Source of the DNA: Bacillota bacterium
GTDB lineage: Bacteria; Bacillota; Sulfobacillia; JAIMAT01
Direction of reading: 5' to 3'
Length of the DNA stretch: 64,000 nucleotides
NCBI GenBank assembly: GCA_029960955.1
Contig: JASBVS010000037.1
Span: 62,001 to 126,000 of the forward strand
The translations under genes were made by a program, and so were the position numbers. Below, piece after piece: positions 19,210 through 26,787 of the stretch. The notes under the pieces are model-generated. The model worked only from the letters and a program-made list of their open reading frames with translations. It was not told where the DNA came from and made no database searches. The number at the start of each line of letters is the position of its first letter. Within the stretch, counting starts at the first letter, position 1.

Positions 19210-20097
19210 TCACCCCGCCTCGCGCGAGCTTCCGTCCACCTCCGCCAGCAGCTGCGCCGCCTCGTCCACCAGCTGCTGCCGGCGGATCCGGTAGGGCGCC
19301 TCCTGGAGCCGCCCCGCCTCGTGCAGCCGCTCGACCCGCTCCAGCGCCCTGCGCACCCGCTCCAGCTCCGCCTCCGGACGCGACCGGCGCCAGAGCCAGA
19401 ACGCCAGCGCCGGCACCCCCGCCAGCAGGAGCGCCCAGGCGGCCGCCAGCGCCCCTGTGCCGTGCTCGTACCACCAGTCCGGCGGCGTCAGAAGGAGTTC
19501 GAGCCGCTGCCCGGCGGCCAGCGGCCTCTCGAGGGCGTACTGGCGCAGGGCCCGGCCGCCGACGGCGACCACGCCCAGACGCACCCAGCCGGGGCCCGCC
19601 AGCCGCAGGCTGCCCTCGTCGACCAGTGCGCTGGCGCTCTCGACCGGCAGCGACGGGGTGAAGGCCAGGCGTGCCGGCACTTTGTAAGGAAGTTCGTACC
19701 GCAGGGCGTAGGACCTCTGCTCCCCGGGAGCCAGCGGCCGCGCGTCCGCCAGCGCGCCGCCGCCCAGGCGCGCCGCGGCGCCGCCCGGCTGGAGCGTGGC
19801 GGCGCGCGCGCCCGGGGGAAGCCGCCACGACCAGGCGGCCGTGGCGCTTCCTCCCGCGTTGGCCACGGTCACCATCTCCAGGACCGCCAGCCCACCCGGC
19901 TGGACCGTCAGCACCCAGCGGACGCTCGCGGCCACCACCGGCCCGGCCGCCGCCGCCCGCCCCGCCAGGGCCAGCGGGCCGGCCAGGAGAGCCAGGACGA
20001 GCGCCACGAAGAGCCTGCCTGCGCCCCGGAGCCGCCGGCCGTGCGCGGCCGCCGCCGCGGCCGCCTCCGCCCCCCGCGCCGGGCGCCGCGCGCTCAA
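19210..20097 (-). CDS. Unknown membrane-anchored protein in ccm operon
   Basis: A 295-residue protein with no family that I recognise. TTG at 20097 has GGAGG 6 nt upstream and overlaps the ccmE stop as TTGA. Layout: signal-like hydrophobic stretch (LFVALVLALLAGPLALAG), a beta-rich extracytoplasmic domain of about 170 residues, one transmembrane helix (LAAAWALLLAGVPALAFWLW) and a C-terminal cytoplasmic coiled coil (AELERVRRALERVERLHEAG). It has no cysteine, so it is not a CcmH or thioredoxin-type factor. Its place between ccmE and ccmA suggests a role in heme delivery or CcmE handling (inference). Confidence 0.75.
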   Translation of the reverse strand: MSARRPARGAEAAAAAAAHGRRLRGAGRLFVALVLALLAGPLALAGRAAAAGPVVAASVRWVLTVQPGGLAVLEMVTVANAGGSATAAWSWRLPPGARAATLQPGGAAARLGGGALADARPLAPGEQRSYALRYELPYKVPARLAFTPSLPVESASALVDEGSLRLAGPGWVRLGVVAVGGRALRQYALERPLAAGQRLELLLTPPDWWYEHGTGALAAAWALLLAGVPALAFWLWRRSRPEAELERVRRALERVERLHEAGRLQEAPYRIRRQQLVDEAAQLLAEVDGSSREAG

Positions 20098-20498
20098 CCG
20101 TTGCCTCCGCTCTTGGGCACGTACTTCGACGGGCACTTGACCAGGATGCCGCTGGCCTGGAAGGCGCCGTCCCGCATGCTGCCGGTCACCACCGCCTCGA
20201 TCCCCGCCTGGAGCGTCTCGGGCTTCATGCCCCGGTAGCGGACGGGCAGCACCTTGCCGTTGTTCTGCAGCTCGAAACTCAGGTCGAGGCGGGCGCCGTC
20301 CCAGCGGATGCTGCCTGGCACCACCTCGCCCTTCACCTCGGCCTGCCGCTGCCAGGCCGCGGCTCCCCGGCTCAGGTACTGGTCGACCGTGTAGTAGACC
20401 GAGGCGGAGTCGGCGATGGAGCGGATGGCCAGGCCGCCCACCACCGCCGCCACGACGAAGAAGGCCAGCGTCAAGCGCCAACGCCTGTTCAACCCCAT
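20094..20498 (-). CDS. ccmE: Cytochrome c maturation heme chaperone CcmE (CXXXY type)
   Basis: Periplasm-side heme chaperone with one N-terminal membrane anchor (LTLAFFVVAAVVGGLAIRSI) and an OB-fold domain. In place of the usual heme-binding His of HXXXY it has ILVKCPSKY, the CXXXY variant known from some anaerobes, archaea and Gram-positive bacteria. ATG at 20498 with GGAG 7 nt upstream is preferred; the ATG at 20561 lacks a ribosome site and adds 21 basic residues. First gene of the ccm operon. Confidence 0.9.
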   Translation of the reverse strand: MGLNRRWRLTLAFFVVAAVVGGLAIRSIADSASVYYTVDQYLSRGAAAWQRQAEVKGEVVPGSIRWDGARLDLSFELQNNGKVLPVRYRGMKPETLQAGIEAVVTGSMRDGAFQASGILVKCPSKYVPKSGGNG

Positions 20499-20610
20499 CG
20501 CCCCGCTCCGCGCCGAAGGGCGCCGGAAGGCGCGCCCCGTTCGACCCGGTTTCGATGCCATTTCACGTGCATTTTCGCATAATCTCCGCCCGCACCGAAA
20601 GTGAGGAGCT

Positions 20611-21564
20611 TCACGGGCGGGGAGGAGGCGAGAGCCGCCCGCAGGCGGAGGGAAGCAGCCCGTTCCGCCGGGCGAAGGCGCGCAGCGCCAGCGGGTCGTC
20701 GTCGACGCCGCACGCCCGCGCCAGCGCCTCCAGCAGGTTGGCCGCCAGGCTGACGCCCCCCAGGTCGGGGCCGAGGAGGAGGAGGCGCTCCAGACCGCGC
20801 CGGCGGAGCTCCTCCATCTCGGCCGGACGGACGGAGCTGGTCAGCATCCATTTCCCGTCCAGGCGGAGGGGCAGGTGCCGGTAAAGCAGATGGAAGTCGC
20901 CCGCCAGGAGGCGGGCGCGGCGCAGGACCGCGCGGCCACTCCGGCCGGCCTCCTCCTGGGCCGCCCCCAGGGGATAGAGGCGGGCGATGGGGCGGCCACG
21001 CAGAAGGGGCATCGCCATCCGGGCCGCCAGGCGGAAGGCGGCGGGCCGCGGCGTCCAGGGAAGGCCGAGCGAGACCCAGGGGTCCCCGACCCGCACGCGC
21101 CAGCCCGCGCGCGCCAGCGCCTCGCCCAGCTCGGGCCGGTCGAGGTAGCTGGCCAGGAAGGCCTCGCCCGGCGGGAGGCCCTCCGCCTCCAGAAGCCGGA
21201 CCGCCTCCGGCTCCACCGCCGCCTTCCAGGCCGAGCCGTCCGCCAGCGGCGTGCGCCGCACCTCCCGCGCCAGCCGGAGCGCCTCCGGCGCCGGGTAGAG
21301 CCGCCCGGGCAGCCGGTAGCCGAGGTTGATGCCGCCGAGGCCCAGCGCCGCCACGCGCCCGTCCAGCCGGCGCAAGAGCGCGGCCGCCATCTCCAGGTCG
21401 CCGTCGCTGCCGACGCGCAGCAGGCGCCAGCGCCGCCCGTCCGCCCGGAGGCGCAGATCGAGGTTGCGGTGCGAGCCGCCCAGGCTGACGCTGACGACCC
21501 AGGCGGCGCGCTCGCGGGCCCCGGCCGCCTCCAGCTCCGCCAGGAAGGCGGCCGGCGAGGTCAG
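20611..21564 (-). CDS. Conserved protein of the family often labelled quinate 5-dehydrogenase
   Basis: About 317 residues. It resembles a Bacillota family commonly auto-named quinate 5-dehydrogenase (VVSVSLGGSHRNLDLRL, RVGSDGDLEMAAALLRRLDG, ALGLGGINLGYRL, LAGDFHLLYRHLP); I know of no experiment that supports that name. There is no ATG, GTG or TTG near the domain start. A CTG at 21564 overlaps the YHS-gene stop as CTGA and would suit coupled re-initiation. Third gene of the csoR operon. Confidence 0.65.
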   Translation of the reverse strand: MTSPAAFLAELEAAGARERAAWVVSVSLGGSHRNLDLRLRADGRRWRLLRVGSDGDLEMAAALLRRLDGRVAALGLGGINLGYRLPGRLYPAPEALRLAREVRRTPLADGSAWKAAVEPEAVRLLEAEGLPPGEAFLASYLDRPELGEALARAGWRVRVGDPWVSLGLPWTPRPAAFRLAARMAMPLLRGRPIARLYPLGAAQEEAGRSGRAVLRRARLLAGDFHLLYRHLPLRLDGKWMLTSSVRPAEMEELRRRGLERLLLLGPDLGGVSLAANLLEALARACGVDDDPLALRAFARRNGLLPSACGRLSPPPRP

Positions 21565-21737
21565 CCCATGCGGCTCTGGCCCTGCTCCCCGCCCCCGGCG
21601 AGGTAGCGCTCGGGCTCCCTCTCGAAGGCGCGCTTGCAGCCCGGCGCGCAGAAGTAGTACGTCTTGCCCTCGTACTCCGCCTTGGCCGGCGCCGTCGCCT
21701 CGTCGACCTCCATGCCGCAGACCGGATCCTTCGCCAT
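21561..21737 (-). CDS. YHS-domain protein
   Basis: A 58-residue protein missing from the ORF track. It starts MAKDPVCGMEVDEATAPAK and continues YEGKTYYFCAPGCKRAFEREP, a textbook YHS domain with the conserved Cys of PVCGM and the FCAPGC pair, implicated in metal binding or copper handling. ATG at 21737. It sits between csoR and the quinate-dehydrogenase-like gene, which suggests a metal-linked operon. Confidence 0.88.
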   Translation of the reverse strand: MAKDPVCGMEVDEATAPAKAEYEGKTYYFCAPGCKRAFEREPERYLAGGGEQGQSRMG

Positions 21738-21800
21738 CGAACGAAGCCTCCTTGCCTCTCTCCCGTCTCTTCCCGCCGATCCCGCGCGCGGGCGTCGCCG

Positions 21801-22154
21801 CTACCTGACGAAGCGCGTGACGACGCTCATCAGCTCCCGGATGTACGGCTCGCCTTCGCCGCTCCGGATCGCGTCCGAGACGCACCCCTCCACGTGGGCC
21901 TCCAGCAGCTGCAGGCTGACGCGGTCGAGCGCCGCCCGCACGGCGGCGATCTGCACCAGGATGTCGACGCAGTAGCGCTCCTCGTCGATCATCCGCTCGA
22001 TGCCCCGCACCTGCCCCTCGATCTTCCGCAGGCGCTGCAGAAGGTCCGCCTTGTTGGCGTACGGGCTGAGGTGCACGTGAAGGGCGGGCCGCACCCGGGC
22101 CGGCCCTTCCGCCGCGCTGCCGGCGCCCGTCTCCTGGTCAGCCGACCCGACCAT
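21801..22154 (-). CDS. csoR: CsoR/DUF156 family metal-sensing repressor
   Basis: All-helical transcriptional regulator, 117 residues. Cys62 (YCVDIL), His87 and Cys91 (LEAHVEGC) reproduce the Cys-His-Cys Cu(I) ligand set and its spacing in CsoR, so copper sensing is most likely, although related proteins sense Ni/Co, formaldehyde or sulfur species. The N-terminus is extended by about 25 residues with extra His (ALHVHLSPY). ATG at 22154 after GGGAGGG. It probably represses its own operon. Confidence 0.9.
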   Translation of the reverse strand: MVGSADQETGAGSAAEGPARVRPALHVHLSPYANKADLLQRLRKIEGQVRGIERMIDEERYCVDILVQIAAVRAALDRVSLQLLEAHVEGCVSDAIRSGEGEPYIRELMSVVTRFVR

Positions 22155-22185
22155 ACCCTACCCTCCCGGCGTATCTGGCATGCCC

Positions 22186-22215
22186 ATCTTAGGGTCTCCA
22201 TATGCGGCGAGTCAA
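22186..22215 (-). promoter_or_regulatory. Candidate csoR operon promoter
   Basis: TTGACT (22210-22215) and TAAGAT (22186-22191), 18 bp apart, point at csoR. A short palindrome GGCATGCC just downstream of the -10 is a possible operator, but it is not a clear CsoR box. Confidence 0.5.
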
Positions 22216-22246
22216 CGAAGCACGACCCACACGAGGAAGCATACCC

Positions 22247-22624
22247 CTATCCGATTTCGCCCCCCGCCAGCAGCTCGTCGCCCACGTCCCGCAGGTGCCG
22301 GACGACGCAGACGCCCGCGCCCCAGCCCACCAGGACGACGTCCAGGCGGGGCTCGGGCTCCCCGTGGGCCGCCGCGTAGAGGAGCGCCGCACGCAGGAAG
22401 CGCAGCCGCTTCCTCCGGAAGAGCGAGAGGGCGGGATCGGGGGCGGCGCCCAGGCGCCTTCCTCGCACCTCGACGAGCACCAGCGAGCGCCCGGCGGGGG
22501 CGCGGACCGCCAGGTCGAGCTCCAGGCCCGGCCGGCGCCAGTTCCGGTCGAGCAGCGTGTATCCTTGGGAGAGAAGGAGCCTGGCCGCGGCCCGCTCGGC
22601 TGCCCCGCCGAGGCGACCCGGCAG
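22247..22624 (-). CDS. YraN-like (UPF0102) putative nuclease
   Basis: The ORF track starts at 22480, but the frame is open upstream and encodes the rest of a YraN-type domain: LGGAAERAAARLLLSQGY, LLDRNWRRPGLELDLAV and LVLVEVRGRR, which fit the E...D...EVR restriction-endonuclease-like core. No ATG, GTG or TTG precedes this segment before an in-frame stop. CTG at 22624 gives the usual length (about 125 residues); CTG at 22636 is an alternative. It diverges from the DUF255 gene. Confidence 0.65.
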   Translation of the reverse strand: MPGRLGGAAERAAARLLLSQGYTLLDRNWRRPGLELDLAVRAPAGRSLVLVEVRGRRLGAAPDPALSLFRRKRLRFLRAALLYAAAHGEPEPRLDVVLVGWGAGVCVVRHLRDVGDELLAGGEIG

Positions 22625-22669
22625 GCCGCTGCGCAGAGGATCCCGAGAGCGAAAGGCGGATCACCCCCC

Positions 22670-24235
22670 GTGTCCCGATCGTCCGGCCGGATCGCCTGGC
22701 GCGACTGGTCGGCCGCCGCGCTCGCCGAGGCGTCGCGGAGCGGACGACCGATCTTCCTGGTCGTCGCGCCCGCCTGGTCGGAGAGCGCCCACCGCTTCGA
22801 CGAGACGGTGCTCTCCGATCCCGCGGTGCAGGCGGTCCTGGCCGAGAGCTTCCTCCCGGTCCGGGTCGATCCCGACGAGCGGCCCGACCTGGACGCGCGC
22901 TACAACCTGGGCGGCTGGCCCAGCGTCGCGGTGCTGGCGCCGAGCGGCGACCTGCTGGCCGCGGCCGGCGTCGCCGACGGGAGCCGGCTGGCCGGCCACC
23001 TGCGCGGGCTGGCCGGCCAGTGGCGGCTCCGCCGGCCGCTCCTGGAACGCCAGATCGGGCGCTACCGGCTGCCCGAGCGGCTCCCCGAGCTGCTGGTCGA
23101 GCCGGGCGCGGCGTGGCTGGAGCAGCTGGAGGCGCTCCTCCTCCGCCACTACGACCCGGAGCACGCCGGCTTCGGCGGGGCGCCCAAGTTCCTCCCGCTG
23201 GAGCCGCTGGAGGCTCTGGCGGCCTTCGCCCCGGGCGAGCTCGCGGAGCCGCTGCGGCCGCTTCTCCCCGCGACGCTGGCGGCGCTGCTGCGGAGCCCGC
23301 TGCGCGACCCGCGGGGCGGGTTCCGGCGGCTGGCCGCCGAGGCGGACTGGAGCGACCCCGCCGGCGAGCGGCTGCTCGCCGACAACGCCCGGCTGCTGGC
23401 GCTCCTCGCCCCGCTCTCGCGGCCGGAGAGCGGCTGGCGGGCCCGCCTCGAGGCGGCCGGTCTCGCGGCGGCGGAGGTGGCGGAGGCGGCGGAGGGGCAG
23501 GTCCGCTTCCTCGCGTCGCTGGAGCGGGTGGAGGGCGGCTGGGCCAGCGCCTTCGACGCGACGCCGGCGCCCGCGGGGGAGGCGCGGCCGGTCGGGCCGG
23601 TGGCGGTGGGCCCCTCGAGCCTGGCGGCGCGGGCGCTCCTGGAGGCGGCGGCCGGGCCGGGCGAGGCGGAGGCCGCGCTGCGCTTCCTGCGCAGGCTGGA
23701 CCGGATGCTGCCCGGCGGCCCCGCGGCCGCGCCGGCGCTGCCCCGTCGCCTCGACCGCCCCGGGCCCCTGCGCGGTTACCTGGGCGACCTCGTGCCGCTG
23801 GGGCGCGCCTTCCTCGCGGCCTGGGAGGCGACCGGCGAGGCGGCCTGGCTGCGTCGCTCCCTCGAGCTGGCGGCGGGCGCGCTCGCCACCCTGGCCGGCG
23901 AAAGCGGGGCCCTCGCCGACCTGCCGCAGGAGGAGGCGGAGGCGCTGGGCCTCCGCCGTGCCGCCGCCTACCCCGGGCCCAACGCGGAGGCCGCGCTCTG
24001 GCTGCTCCTGCTGGCCGAGGCGCAGGCCCGGGGTGCCTCGCCCGGTCGCGGCGGCGGCGCGACCGCCCTCCCGGAGCTCCCCGCGCCCGCCAGGCTTCTC
24101 GAGGCCGCGCGGGCCATCCTGGCCTGGGGTCTCCCCTTCGCGCCCACCTCGGGCTGGCAGGGGGCCGCCTGGTATCGCCCGCTCCGGCTCTATCTCCGCC
24201 TCACGGAAGGAGAAGCGTCGAGCCCAGAACCTTGA
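22670..24235 (+). CDS. DUF255 (YyaL-like) protein lacking the thioredoxin CXXC
   Basis: 521 residues. The N-terminal thioredoxin-like domain resembles DUF255 (WRDWSAAALAEASRSGRPIFL, NLGGWPSVAVL), but the usual CHWC site is replaced by APAWSES, so redox activity is unlikely. The rest is an alpha/alpha-toroid-like region with HYDPEHAGFGGAPKF. It is shorter than full YyaL proteins (about 680). GTG at 22670 has a weak ribosome site. The 3' end overlaps the convergent PKD gene by 35 bp. Confidence 0.75.
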   Translation: MSRSSGRIAWRDWSAAALAEASRSGRPIFLVVAPAWSESAHRFDETVLSDPAVQAVLAESFLPVRVDPDERPDLDARYNLGGWPSVAVLAPSGDLLAAAGVADGSRLAGHLRGLAGQWRLRRPLLERQIGRYRLPERLPELLVEPGAAWLEQLEALLLRHYDPEHAGFGGAPKFLPLEPLEALAAFAPGELAEPLRPLLPATLAALLRSPLRDPRGGFRRLAAEADWSDPAGERLLADNARLLALLAPLSRPESGWRARLEAAGLAAAEVAEAAEGQVRFLASLERVEGGWASAFDATPAPAGEARPVGPVAVGPSSLAARALLEAAAGPGEAEAALRFLRRLDRMLPGGPAAAPALPRRLDRPGPLRGYLGDLVPLGRAFLAAWEATGEAAWLRRSLELAAGALATLAGESGALADLPQEEAEALGLRRAAAYPGPNAEAALWLLLLAEAQARGASPGRGGGATALPELPAPARLLEAARAILAWGLPFAPTSGWQGAAWYRPLRLYLRLTEGEASSPEP

Positions 24236-24968
24236 GGCTTCGATGGACGACCACCACCTTCCGGACGACGGTCTCGGCCCCGTCGGGCCAGCTGTAGCGG
24301 AGCGTGACGACGGCCGCTCCGTCCACCTGGAAGGTGCCGGGCTTCCTCCAGGCCACGTGGAAGCGCGGCGCCGGATCGTAGCGGATCCCGTAGCTCGCCA
24401 GGCAGGGCGCGCTGCCCACCTCCAGCTGGAGCCCCCAGGTCGACGGCCGCGCGCTCAGCCAGACGGCGGGACCCTGGAGACGTAGCACGAGCCGGGGGAT
24501 CTCCACCGTCTGCGCGCGGAAGAGCCGCAGCCCGGCGGTGACCGCGGGGAGCCCGTCGCGGGGCAGGAACTCGTCCGGCCGGACGACCACCCGCCAGCGC
24601 TGGCGGCGCAGGAGCCTCCCTTCGGCGCTGTAGGAAGAGGCGACGACCTGGTAGATGCCGGGCAGCTTGAAACGGTGCGGCATCAGCGGCCGCGTGTGAC
24701 CCGGCAGAGGGTCGATCCAGCCGCTTCCGTCGCCGAAGGACCAGATCCAGCGGGCGTGACCCGGATTGTTGGGCTCCAGCTCCGTGGTGCGGCGGTTGTG
24801 GTAGACGACCTCGATGAAGGGCTCCCCGGCGGGCACTCCCACGCCCTCGAAGCCTGCCGCGGAGGTCGGCCAGGCGGGCAGCACCAGGAGGAGCGCCGCC
24901 GCGAGAAGAGGTCCGAAGGCACGCCGGGAGCCGCCCGCTGGCTCCGGAAGGCGTCGCCGGTCCGCCAT
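24201..24968 (-). CDS. Secreted PKD-domain protein
   Basis: 255 residues with a Sec-type signal peptide (FGPLLAAALLLVLPAWPTSAAG). A PKD-like Ig fold follows (HARWIWSFGDGSG, then HRFKLPGIYQVVASS, near residues 70-130). The remainder is beta-rich without a recognised catalytic motif. Probably an extracytoplasmic or surface protein. It diverges from the SufR-like regulator and converges with the DUF255 gene. Confidence 0.7.
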   Translation of the reverse strand: MADRRRLPEPAGGSRRAFGPLLAAALLLVLPAWPTSAAGFEGVGVPAGEPFIEVVYHNRRTTELEPNNPGHARWIWSFGDGSGWIDPLPGHTRPLMPHRFKLPGIYQVVASSYSAEGRLLRRQRWRVVVRPDEFLPRDGLPAVTAGLRLFRAQTVEIPRLVLRLQGPAVWLSARPSTWGLQLEVGSAPCLASYGIRYDPAPRFHVAWRKPGTFQVDGAAVVTLRYSWPDGAETVVRKVVVVHRSLKVLGSTLLLP

Positions 24969-25101
24969 GACTACCCCCCCTGCGGAGGTCGAAATTACAC
25001 AGATGGGCTATATAAAATCGCCCGTTGATCCGGTAACTTCGGGTCGACAAGGCTCCCGCGCACGCGGCGCTCCAGGCGCGGGAACGGTAGGAGGGTCGAC
25101 C
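24969..25101. promoter_or_regulatory. AT-rich divergent intergenic region
   Basis: This 133-bp gap between the PKD gene and the SufR-like gene contains an unusually AT-rich stretch (CTATATAAAATCG). It probably holds the -10 region of one or both divergent promoters. No convincing -35 box was found. Confidence 0.35.
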
Positions 25102-25758
25102 GTGGCCGAGACGGCGACGACGAGAGACGAGATCCTCGAGCTCCTCAAGCGGCGCCCGGGCGCCACCGTCGAGGAGCTCAGCCGGTCGCTGCGGATCAGC
25201 GCGATGGGCGTCCGCCAGCACTTGGCCATCCTGGAACGGGACGGGCTCATCCACAGCACCAAGCGTCGGGGCGGCATGGGCCGCCCGGCCAACCTGTACT
25301 TCCTCACCGAGCGCGGCCAGGAGACGTTCCCCCGTGCCTACGACCGTCTCGCGCTGCAGCTCCTCGCCGCCGCCGAGCGCCTCGGGGGTCCGGAGCTCGT
25401 GGAGCGGTTCTTCGACGAGCGCGAGGAGATCCTCGCCGAGGAGCTGTCGGAGAAGCTCCAGGGCAGCGAGGGCGAGGAGCGGATCCGCAGGCTGATGGAG
25501 ATCCAGAAGGCGTCCGGCTACCAGGCGGAGGTGCAGCTCCACGATGGCCGTATCCACCTTCTGCAGTACAACTGCCCCATCGCCCGCGTGGCCGCCCGCT
25601 ACGCCGACGCCTGCCGGAAGGAGCACGAGCTCTACGAACGGCTGCTGGGCACCGAGCTGGAGCAGTCCGGCTGCGCCGCCCGCGGCGAGGGCCCGTGCGT
25701 CTACGCGGCCAACCTCGCCGACCTGGATGCGCCCGCGCTCGAGGCCGCTCGCGGCTGA
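25102..25758 (+). CDS. SufR-like iron-sulfur transcriptional regulator
   Basis: 218 residues. The N-terminal winged helix (RDEILELLKRRPGATVEELSR...MGVRQHLAILERDGLI) is of the ArsR/DeoR kind. The C-terminal sensor has NCPIARVAARYADAC, two Cys with a 12-residue spacing, followed by two more Cys (SGCAARGEGPCVY), as in SufR-type [4Fe-4S] regulators. GTG at 25102 with GGAGGG 6 nt upstream. No suf genes are adjacent, so the targets are unknown. Confidence 0.8.
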   Translation: MAETATTRDEILELLKRRPGATVEELSRSLRISAMGVRQHLAILERDGLIHSTKRRGGMGRPANLYFLTERGQETFPRAYDRLALQLLAAAERLGGPELVERFFDEREEILAEELSEKLQGSEGEERIRRLMEIQKASGYQAEVQLHDGRIHLLQYNCPIARVAARYADACRKEHELYERLLGTELEQSGCAARGEGPCVYAANLADLDAPALEAARG

Positions 25759-25785
25759 CCGCGCCAGCCTGCGCTTCCCGAGGTC

Positions 25786-25807
25786 GCCGGCCCCTGCGGG
25801 GGCCGGC
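25786..25807. terminator. Hairpin between SufR-like gene and tatC
   Basis: A 9-bp perfect stem GCCGGCCCC / GGGGCCGGC with a TGCG loop lies just after the regulator stop, between convergent genes. No T-run follows, so efficiency is uncertain. Confidence 0.45.
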
Positions 25808-25874
25808 TCGCCGTCTCCGAGCAGCCCCCGACCTCTCGAGTTCCAGCCTTCGCCGCGTCCCTGGTAATTCCTTC

Positions 25875-26684
25875 CTAGGAAGTGGGCTGCTCGCTCGAGG
25901 CCGCCAGCCACCGCTCGCGGCGCCGGCCGACCAGGCGGGCGATCCAGACGCTCGCCTCGTAGAGGGCGAGCATGGGGATGGCCGTCACGATCTGCGAGAC
26001 GGGGTCGGGAGGCGTGATGATGGCGGCCACGATGAAGATCAGGAGGATGGCGTAGCGGCGCGCCTTGGCCAGCCGCTCGGCGGTGAGGAGACCGATGGCG
26101 GCCAGCCCGGCGACGGCGGCCGGCCACTCGAAGACCAGCCCGAAGGGCCAGATCAGGTTGAGGATGAAGCCGAGGACGCTCTGGACGGAGAGCGTCGGCC
26201 GGACGCCGGGGAAGGAGAGGCTGAGGAAGAAGCGGAGCACGTACGGGATGATGACGAAGTAGGCGAAGGCGCTTCCTGCCAGGAAGAGGAGGAGGACCGC
26301 CGGGAGGATGAGGACGACCATCCGCCGCTCCTGGGGGCGCAGGCCCGGCCAGACGAAGGCGCCCAGCTGGTAGAGGAGGACGGGCGAGACCGCGATCAGT
26401 CCCAGGATGACGCCCACGCGCAGGTAGACCCAGAAGAGCTCCGAGGGCGTCAGGTAGATCATCTGGACGTGCAGGAGCCGCGCGGGACGCAGGAGGAAGG
26501 CGATCCCGCTCGGCGCGACGAACCAGCCGCCGACCGCTCCCGCCACGGCCGCGATGGCCATGATCACCAGCCGGCGGCGAAGCTCCTCCAGGTGCTCCAG
26601 CACCGTCAGCTGAAGCTCGCCGTTCGCCTCGCCCGAGCGAGGGCTCCGCGCCTTCGCGGCGGAGTCGCCCCTGCCTGTCGCCAC
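25875..26684 (-). CDS. tatC: Sec-independent translocase protein TatC
   Basis: Six-helix receptor for twin-arginine signal peptides. The N-terminal LEHLEELRRRLVI signature and a FVWPGLRPQERR loop between helices are typical. I choose GTG at 26684 with AGGG 6 nt upstream over 26726, giving 269 residues. No tatA is adjacent. It diverges from the yetF-like gene. Confidence 0.93.
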   Translation of the reverse strand: MATGRGDSAAKARSPRSGEANGELQLTVLEHLEELRRRLVIMAIAAVAGAVGGWFVAPSGIAFLLRPARLLHVQMIYLTPSELFWVYLRVGVILGLIAVSPVLLYQLGAFVWPGLRPQERRMVVLILPAVLLLFLAGSAFAYFVIIPYVLRFFLSLSFPGVRPTLSVQSVLGFILNLIWPFGLVFEWPAAVAGLAAIGLLTAERLAKARRYAILLIFIVAAIITPPDPVSQIVTAIPMLALYEASVWIARLVGRRRERWLAASSEQPTS

Positions 26685-26787
26685 GCGCGTCCCTTCCCCC
26701 GTTCCTCCGTCGCCGGCGCGCCGCATGGGGCCCCGGCGTTCGGGTTCATACTAGCATTCCGTGCAGGCTGCGTTGGGAGGACCCGCC

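Noticed and set aside
22237-22255. CATACCCCTATCC as a CsoR operator
   Set aside because: It lies upstream of the -35 within the yraN end and lacks the paired half of a CsoR palindrome; too weak to list.
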